Assembly (NCBI RefSeq): GCF_042242105.1
Contig: NC_092012.1
Coordinates: forward strand, 20,007,543-20,071,542
Source: Pempheris klunzingeri
Lineage: Eukaryota; Chordata; Actinopteri; Acropomatiformes; Pempheridae
Direction of reading: 5' to 3'
DNA: 64,000 bases
Positions within the stretch are counted from its first letter, which is position 1, and every line of letters begins with the position of its first letter. Shown here in pieces: positions 57,201 to 64,000 of this stretch. The position numbers and the translations under genes are program-made. The notes under the pieces are model-generated. The model was not told the DNA's origin and ran no database searches. It saw only the letters and a program-made list of their open reading frames with translations.

Positions 57201-60200
57201 CTATGTTTTTGCAACTGGTAATAAATAACCTGATTGCATCACTATGACATGTGGAGTTCCACAGAGTTCAATAATTGGGCCTCTAATTTAATCTTCATAT
57301 GCTTTAGGTCAAAATCATGCATGAAAACACAAACTTCTTGCCTCATCTGCAAAGACATAATCCAGAGTTACTCAGCTCTTTCATCAAATTCCTCAAATAC
57401 ACTCACTACATCAATTCTGCAACAAGTAAATAACCGGATGCAACTAAGTTTTCAACAGTTAAATAATGACATGACTGAGAATAAGTAATTTCATTGAAGA
57501 GGAGCGTGTAGATGTGGAAATGTGGAGACAAATATTTCTCAGCCTCACTTCCTCTCTCTCCTTCCTCTCTCTTAGTGCACAGCGCTTGGCCATCCTGTCC
57601 CAGAAGCTGGAGTTCCTGTCCAGACACTCCTGTGTCAACCAGAGCCAGCTGGAGGAACTGGTTAAGGTTAAACTTACCTCACATGAAAAAAGTAGATTAG
57701 TTGTGTATATGTTGTACAGAGTTGTATTTCAGCTCAGCTGCAGTGGTTTCAGCACCATGGACAGCTTCTAGAGCTTCACAGGAGGAGAAGGAGGAAACGT
57801 TAAGCCTCAGAGAGTTTATTTCTGGTTTTGTTAGTCCAGTCCTGCTTCCAATTCTAAACTATTAAACCCTTCAGGGGCTCTTACATTCACCTTAATGTAG
57901 CTTACCCACAGTCATTTCAAGTCTTCCATCTTTAATTCATTAGACAGTAAAGCACACAAACACACATTTCTGCCTGCACTGCTGCCAGAAACACATACTG
58001 TAGCTCAGGAGCACCTGCTGAAACTGTTTCATGATAACATTATTTAAAGGCAGCAAGAAAGCAACACAAAATATGTGTTCAAGTTTGAAACGGTTACTAT
58101 TTGATAGCTGTTGATCTGAAACACAAATCTCTCTCTCCCTCTCTCTCTCTCCCCTCCAGCAAGTTGTGTCTGCGATCCGTTCAGGAGTGAACCCTGCAGG
58201 GACTCTGACCAACCACAGCAGCCTGTGGGACCTAAGCTCCGCCTTCTTCTTTGCTGGGACTGTCATCACAACCATCGGTAGGACACACAACCTGAAGGTC
58301 GCTGGTTCGGTCCCTGGCTCTTATGAGTCAGCATGTCGAAGTGTCCTTGGACAAGACACTGAACCCCAACTTGGTCCTGAAGCAGCTTCAGTGTGTGAAA
58401 GAATAGTCTCCTCCAACTTAGATTCCTCCTGAATGAATGATGTGTGAATGGGTGAATGAGGATGTCATGTAAAAGCGCTTTGAGTAGTCGAAATGACTAG
58501 AAAGCGTCTATACAAATACAGACCATTTACATTTACCATTTACACACACACACACACACACACAACATTCAGTCTGATTAAAGAACTAGTACACGTAGTA
58601 GATTTTAGATGTGTCACCCTTCATATGTATTAAGTCATGAATGGAGTAAGTGAATGCAATATGAATGCATGTGAAGAAAGCTGTTATGGTCACTTAAGTA
58701 ACTTGATCTCCTGCTGTCACAAGTGGAGGTGTTACTCACTGATTGTATATCCGGTCACTGCATATGATTAGACTGGGTCTGAGGGCTGTCTCCGTAGCCA
58801 TTCAGTTAGTAGACATGTTGTGACATGGTGTGATCTCTCTCAGTCTCTTTTCTTTCTGTGCTCTCTGCAGGTTTTGGGAACATCTCTCCCCACACAGAAG
58901 GTGGAAGGATCTTCTGCATCGTCTATGCGTTGCTAGGGATACCTCTGTTCGGCTTCCTTTTGGCTGGTGTAGGAGATCAGCTCGGCACCATATTCGGCAA
59001 GGGCATTGCCAGAGTGGAGAAAATGTTTGTGGTGAGTCTGGAGGAACATACACAAACACACTGACATTGTTTCAGGCAATTGTTTGGACGCAGTTATAGT
59101 CTGCAGACGACAAGTCAGTATAGGCTACCCTGAATAATTTACATTAAACCAACTCTCAACAATATCCTCACCCACACCAGCTCTTAAATATAAAATTAAC
59201 AAAGGCTGGCATCTAATTTAACTACCATGCTATGCTCTGATTTAACCAAAGCATGCGGTGAGAGTGGGTGAGACGGTTTAAAGCCTATATCATAGTACAT
59301 GTAATTATTGTTAATCATTGTTATTATTTTTAGACTCTGAACCTCAGAGATCTCCTTGTTTGAAGCCTCTATTAAAATGACCTCGTTGTGCCATTGTTTC
59401 ATACATTTTACTGTTGCTTTTAGCGTGAGTCGCCCCAGTGGGAATTAAACCCTGTTGATGAAGTTTTCAGGAACAAAGTCAGCTTGGTTTTTAACTCTTT
59501 GTGTCATTAATCTTTGGCATTCGTGGCCTTTAAAACAAAAAAATCAGATTCTCTGCAGGCTAAGCTGCTTTTTTCCAAAGTAAAAATGAACATTGTAAAT
59601 TCAGCCCAGACCTTACACGTGTGCTACAGTATTTCTGTGTAAATGTTCCACAAGCCTGCACACTTCAGATGTAACGTGAACAAAACCTATGACCTGAATT
59701 TACACTTGGCTGAGTGCTGATAACTGATGATACTGAATCCAACTCTGTCAATAAGGGCTTGATTTAAACTTTAAACTGCGAATGATTGTCATCTTAGATT
59801 AAAAGCTGACTTTAAATGTAAAGCTCCAGTAGGTCGATCTTTCAGCAGCTGACTCCAGAACTCCAACTAGTATATAGAGTATTGGCGGTTTATAAAGTCA
59901 GCATTAACATACTGTAATGAGCCTTCACGTCAAAAAAAGGAAACAAACCTTTTTGTTCAAGTTATCAGATTTTAAGTTGCCTGTTTGAATAATTTGCTTT
60001 CCAGTCTTGAATGAAATGAGGAGCAGTCTGAATGTGTAACTTGAATGATTTGCTCCCTCTGCTGCTCTCAGTGCACCCGAGGGACTCCGTAATGAATATT
60101 ATGATTAACGCTGGTCACAGAGGACAAAAGTTCATTGTGTGCGTGTGTGATTGTGTGTGTGTTTGTCAAAGCCTCATTGCTCTGTGCCCAGATTGTGTGA

Positions 60201-63200
60201 GAATGCAGCATTATTCCCAGTGAATACTGTGAAGGTCTTTTCTACTGCACCCAGAGGACCAGTTTATGGAACTGGTTACAACGTCTGGCTGTTTCACCAT
60301 TTCACTTCAAAGATAATTAACAATGTATCTGTAATTTATCTGGTTGAGACTGAAATATCTCTACAACTATCGGATGTATTTTAATAAAACAGACAGTCAT
60401 GTTCCCTAGAGGACGAATCCTACTGATCCTGTTGAGACACCATGACAGTAATATTTCGTTTGAAGTGATATGTCTCAACAAACATGGTGCACATATTAAA
60501 ATCCAATTTAGGATTATGTGTAATATTTGTTGTGACCCTCTGACTAAATGTCACTTCATCCAGTACTTTGATTTAGGGCCAGAGCTGTTTGCAGTGATCA
60601 CAAACAGACCAAACGGATCAGACCTCCAGAGGCTATAAAGTTGCCCAGTTGAATTCCACTGTCATAATGCTCATTTTCCCTGCCTCTCTGTTTCTCTCCC
60701 TCAGCACTGGGACATCAGTCAGACAAAGATCCGCGTCATCTCCACCCTGCTGTTTGTGCTGTTTGGCTGCCTGCTGTTTGTGGCGCTCCCAGCAGCCATC
60801 TTTAAACACATCGAGGGCTGGTCTGCGCTGGAGTCCCTCTACTTTGTGGTCATCACCCTGACTACCATAGGATTTGGAGATTTTGTGGCAGGTACGAAAA
60901 AGCAAGCCGGTGCAGTCTGTCTGCATCATGCCTGTGTGTATCAATAGGTGGACTTCTTTTGGATTGGATATTACAGTCAGTGTCTCTGTGTGTCTCTGTG
61001 TCTAGGTGGCTCAGAAATAGAGTACTTAGATTACTATAAACCAGTTGTATGGTTCTGGATTCTGGTGGGACTAGCCTACTTTGCTGCCATCCTCAGCATG
61101 ATAGGAGACTGGCTCAGAGTCATCTCCAAGAGGACAAAAGAAGAGGTATGAGACTGCTGGTTTCATTTACTCCTTCATTCACTGGCTCTGATTTCTTTTG
61201 CAGCATCTTCTTTTCACTTTGTTCTTTTTCTCTCTTCAATCCTGTTTATCTGGTAATACAGATGTTTTGTGTCTCTGTCTCTTTCCATCCGTCACTCTTT
61301 CAGCACAGGGACACGCAGGTTATTCCTGCTGCTCAGCTACAGTGCCATATCCCCACCTCAACTTTTGCCCTCTGCTTAACTTGATTTTAATGATAAGGCT
61401 GTTTTCTAATCCAATCAGCTGTCTGCTATCCAAACACATGGACACAGTTGTAGGCCATTACTTTGAGCATCTCCAGAGAGAGAGAGAGAGAGAGAGAGAG
61501 AGGTCATTTGGACAAGTGTGGTGATGTCCTGATCAGAAAATGAATCTACAAATACAACACAGGTTATGCTAATTAAATGAGTTTTCACAGGAGCTCTTGA
61601 TTGAAAAACCTCAAGATTTCCCTCCAGAAAGATTTAGATGAAAGGTCGTACATATTAGCCAATCCTTCACTAACAAACAGATTCTCGTGTAAGAGTTTTC
61701 AGAGAACAGGTCTTGAGTCTTTGACAAGAACATGAAGACATGATGACATAACATGCTGTACCCATTAGTCGAACATAATTAGAAGAATGATACAGGTGGA
61801 CAGCCGCAACTGTTAAGTGATGATGCATGATGCAGTGTGTGTGTGTGTATGTGTGTGTGTGTGTGTGTGTGCATTCACTGATGCTCCCCATGGGCTCTCA
61901 TGCTGAAGTCCTGCTGTGACACTGAAAAATCTTACTGGCCTGTGAATGTGTTAAAATAATCAGGTGCTGTGATATAGTAGTATTGCTTGCAGTATTTGAG
62001 GTTTTTTTTCCGCCCACAAGTCACTGATACCAAAATGGCCCAAAGACTCCAGAAGCACTCCAGAAGACTTGGCTGGATTTATTAATAGTCCTGTCCTGTC
62101 ATAATACTGTGCATGTAACATTTGTAAAAAGAAGTACAGGAGAGAACATAGAATTTGTTCCAAAGGTTTCTTGTACTTGGAAATGTTACTTTTGCTGTCA
62201 GAGGCAAAAACATAGTGATATGAGCGACCTCGTGGTTTTACCGTCTGATGCACAGACCTGTCCCTACAGTACTAAACTTAGACTTTTCTTTATTTGATCC
62301 CCCATGGGGGGAAATTCCCGGTGTTTTGCTCCATTTTTGTTAAAGCATTTTATGGCCTCATGGCGCAGCAGGTACACTGAGGAAGGTCTCTGTGGTGTAG
62401 CAGAGCAGAACTCTACTCATATGAGATTCAGGGGTTTTCTGTAGACAGACAGTGAGGTGTAAAAAATCGTGTAAATTGAGTTGTGCAGACAGTAATGCAA
62501 TGGTTGTGCTTCCCTAAATTGATTTTTTTCAGAAATTGATCTGAAAATTAGACTCAGCGTGACAGCACAATCAGTTCTTGGTGAATATTATTCTTATCTA
62601 CATCATGCTGTGGTCCATCAGATATATATGTGTTATTGCTATTTAGCTATTTCAAGGTGTACCCAGCTGTGTGTGTGTGTCATATTTTCCGTGGCTGATT
62701 AATACTCTTTTTTTAATTCTGTGTGGACAGAGATACAATGCAATTAATTTCACAAGGCTAAACAGAAAACACACAGGTGTGTCTATACATACTGACTGCC
62801 TCATAATGTTATATTTATGGTGCTAGACCACTAAAGGACCATGCCGTGGATTGTTATGTTATAGACATTATCAGCTCGAGAGAAAAAATCAGCACATCAT
62901 AAAAGGGATTGTCAGAGGTTCTTGAATGCACAAACAATTTTTCATTTTTCATTTTCATATTGTACTGAACTGAATGGAAACCTGTAAAATGTTGTGCTGT
63001 AATGCACAGTGCTGCGGACCATTGCTGTTAATAGTTTTCCCAATACAAACAAAACCACTGAGAAGGTCCTTTTAAAGGTTATTTCTAAGTGCCATTCCAC
63101 ATGTTCTCTTATACTCAATTTTTTGCTCCTCTTTATTTCTCTCTATTTCATTTCTTATTTTAGCCATTTAACTGACACTGTCATGTCAAGGTTCACCCAT

Positions 63201-63588
63201 GTGTATCCATCCATACTATCTACTTACTTCCCTTTCTCTCCCCATGCAGGTTGGAGAGATCCGAGCTCATGCTGCAGAGTGGACAGCTAACGTTTCAGCA
63301 GAGTTCAAAGAAACACGACGACGTGTTAGCGTCGAGATCTACGATAAGTTCCAACGTGCCGCCTCAATTAAACGTAAACTGTCCTCTGAGCTCGGATTCA
63401 GCCCTGCACCTGAGCTCACGCTGCCCAAGAGGGCCGTGTCGGTCAACTTCAACGATGAACGGGACAAGAACGAGAGGGAGGCCGGGCTGCAGGGCCTGAC
63501 AACACCGCTGGCTAGAAATGGCGGTTTGTTCATGAACGGTTTGGACCCAGAGAGAGGAGATATCTCAGTCATTGAACACCTCCAGTAA
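54287..63588 (+). CDS. kcnk2: Two-pore-domain potassium channel TREK-1 (complete, 9 exons)
   Basis: Exon 1 contributes only A at 54287; then 56621-56727, 56917-57029, 57576-57666, 58160-58277, 58871-59031, 60705-60891, 61006-61145, 63250-63588. They total 1257 nt, or 418 aa (human 411-426). TREK-1 is a plasma-membrane leak K+ channel gated by stretch, lipids, heat and pH. The N-terminus ([11 protein letters not shown]) and [10 protein letters not shown] identify TREK-1 over TREK-2. TM1 is at about 46-66. The extracellular cap has Cys93 and a glycosylation site at Asn95. Pore 1 TIGFG is at 142-146 and pore 2 TIGFG at 251-255, with TM2-TM4 between and after. Past TM4, KEEVGEIRAH and [12 protein letters not shown] match the regulatory C-tail, including a PKA-type RRxS site. 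Phases agree throughout. Met42 (VMKWK) matches the known internal start. The kcnk2a/b paralogue is unresolved. Confidence 0.95.
54288..56620 (+). other. Intron 1 of kcnk2
   Basis: 2.3 kb, donor GTGAGTGCC and acceptor TTTCCCCTGACAG. A frame with a signal-peptide-like start (54433-54687) and a proline-rich frame (55159-55374) lie inside, but neither resembles a known protein. No named repeat. Confidence 0.6.
58277..58545 (+). mobile_element. tRNA-derived SINE directly after kcnk2 exon 5
   Basis: The sequence after the exon, GGTAGGACACACAACCTGAA then GGTCGCTGGTTCGGTCCCTG, GAAGTGTCCTTGGACAAGAC, AAAAGCGCTTTGAGTAGTCG and CATTTACATTTACCATTTAC, matches in order a common percomorph SINE with a Pol III B-box-like GGTTCGGTCCC. 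The head before the B-box is short, so the copy looks 5'-truncated. Its recognisable part begins at the splice donor of the pore-1 exon. A CA run follows at 58542-58563. Confidence 0.75.
59032..60704 (+). other. Intron 6 of kcnk2
   Basis: 1.7 kb, donor GTGAGTCTG and acceptor CTCTCCCTCAG. AT-rich, with a short TG run near 60150. No repeat family or nested gene is recognised. Confidence 0.6.
61475..61502 (+). repeat. (GA)n microsatellite
   Basis: About 14 GA units in kcnk2 intron 8. Confidence 0.9.
61837..61871 (+). repeat. (TG)n microsatellite
   Basis: About 17 TG units with one TATG interruption, in kcnk2 intron 8. Confidence 0.85.
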
Positions 63589-64000
63589 AAAGAGGACGGC
63601 CAACACCTTTCAAGATGTTCCCGAGGTCTTTTCATTTGTCATCATTGGAGGCATCAGTGCTGAGAGCAGACACTGTTTTTTATTGGCAAATCAAGTAATA
63701 ATGAGCATGTGGTACTTTGTGACGCTGGCAGGGACATCTGCAGCCCTCTACGAAGATGTAAAGTGTCTGTCACCCAAACCTCTTTAAGATCTTGGAATTG
63801 GAGAGGACAATAACTGTACTTTTCCAGCATACCGCACACAGAAAATTTGAATATTTTTGGACCCAATATCTAAAAGTCAGAAGAATGTCCATGATGCCTG
63901 TCTGTCTGTGTTTGCAGCACGCATAGATTTTACAAACCAACAATTTAGGATACGTTTTTATGCAGTTTTACAACTCACAGACTATTTTTTATTGGACAGT
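63589..64000 (+). other. kcnk2: Start of the kcnk2 3' UTR
   Basis: Follows the TAA at 63586-63588. It contains no AATAAA before the window edge, so the message continues beyond 64000. The short frames inside have no support as genes. Confidence 0.6.

Larger units (their letters stand above)
61146..63249 (+). other. Intron 8 of kcnk2
   Basis: 2.1 kb with a non-canonical-looking but valid GT donor (GAG|GTATGAG) and a CATGCAG acceptor. It contains a (GA)n run at 61475-61502 and a (TG)n run at about 61837-61871. No nested gene is seen. Confidence 0.6.

Overview
This is nuclear DNA from a ray-finned fish, probably a percomorph-type teleost. Genes have many small GT-AG exons. CA/TG microsatellites are dense, and the interspersed repeats are of teleost types (Tc1, hAT and Harbinger pieces, tRNA-derived SINEs, L2-like LINE pieces, gag-like retroviral sequence). 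No prokaryotic feature, tRNA or rRNA gene was found. Species is not determinable by eye.

Layout, left to right. (1) 275-1725 (+): last two exons of an unrecognised gene encoding a low-complexity Ser/Thr/Pro/Ala tail, then a long AT-rich 3' UTR. (2) 11065-14753 (+): complete cathepsin B gene (ctsb, 9 coding exons, 330 aa), with a candidate E-box promoter near 8.2 kb and a probable intron inside its 3' UTR. (3) 17509-23601 (+): complete ADP-dependent glucokinase gene (adpgk family, 7 coding exons, 491 aa). (4) 27314-30368 (-): efcab2, a dynein regulatory complex EF-hand subunit (7 exons, 162 aa), tail-to-tail with adpgk. (5) 31971-36721 (-): cgref1, a secreted EF-hand protein (6 coding exons, 240 aa), with a GC-rich promoter near 37.5-37.8 kb. 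(6) 38-42 kb: a nest of mobile DNA. Two inverted copies of one repeat face each other, and one carries a 2.5 kb insertion with a retroviral gag-like reading frame and L2-like LINE fragments. (7) 42-53.9 kb: gene-poor DNA with microsatellites, SINEs and a Harbinger transposase fragment. (8) 53.9-63.6 kb (+): kcnk2 (TREK-1 two-pore potassium channel), 9 exons, 418 aa, whose start codon is split by the first intron.

The genes are separately controlled eukaryotic units, not an operon: a lysosomal protease, an ER-linked sugar kinase, an axonemal protein, a secreted calcium-binding protein and a potassium channel. I see no evidence of a new multi-gene system. The most unusual items are the inverted-repeat/gag/LINE nest, a near-intact Tc1 transposon in a cgref1 intron with one apparent frameshift, a 546-bp deletion derivative of another Tc1 element in efcab2, the split start codon and upstream ORFs of kcnk2, a SINE abutting the splice donor of the kcnk2 pore-1 exon, and the intron in the ctsb 3' UTR. 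Exon borders were set by reading phase, splice dinucleotides and remembered family sequence. No alignment or search was run.
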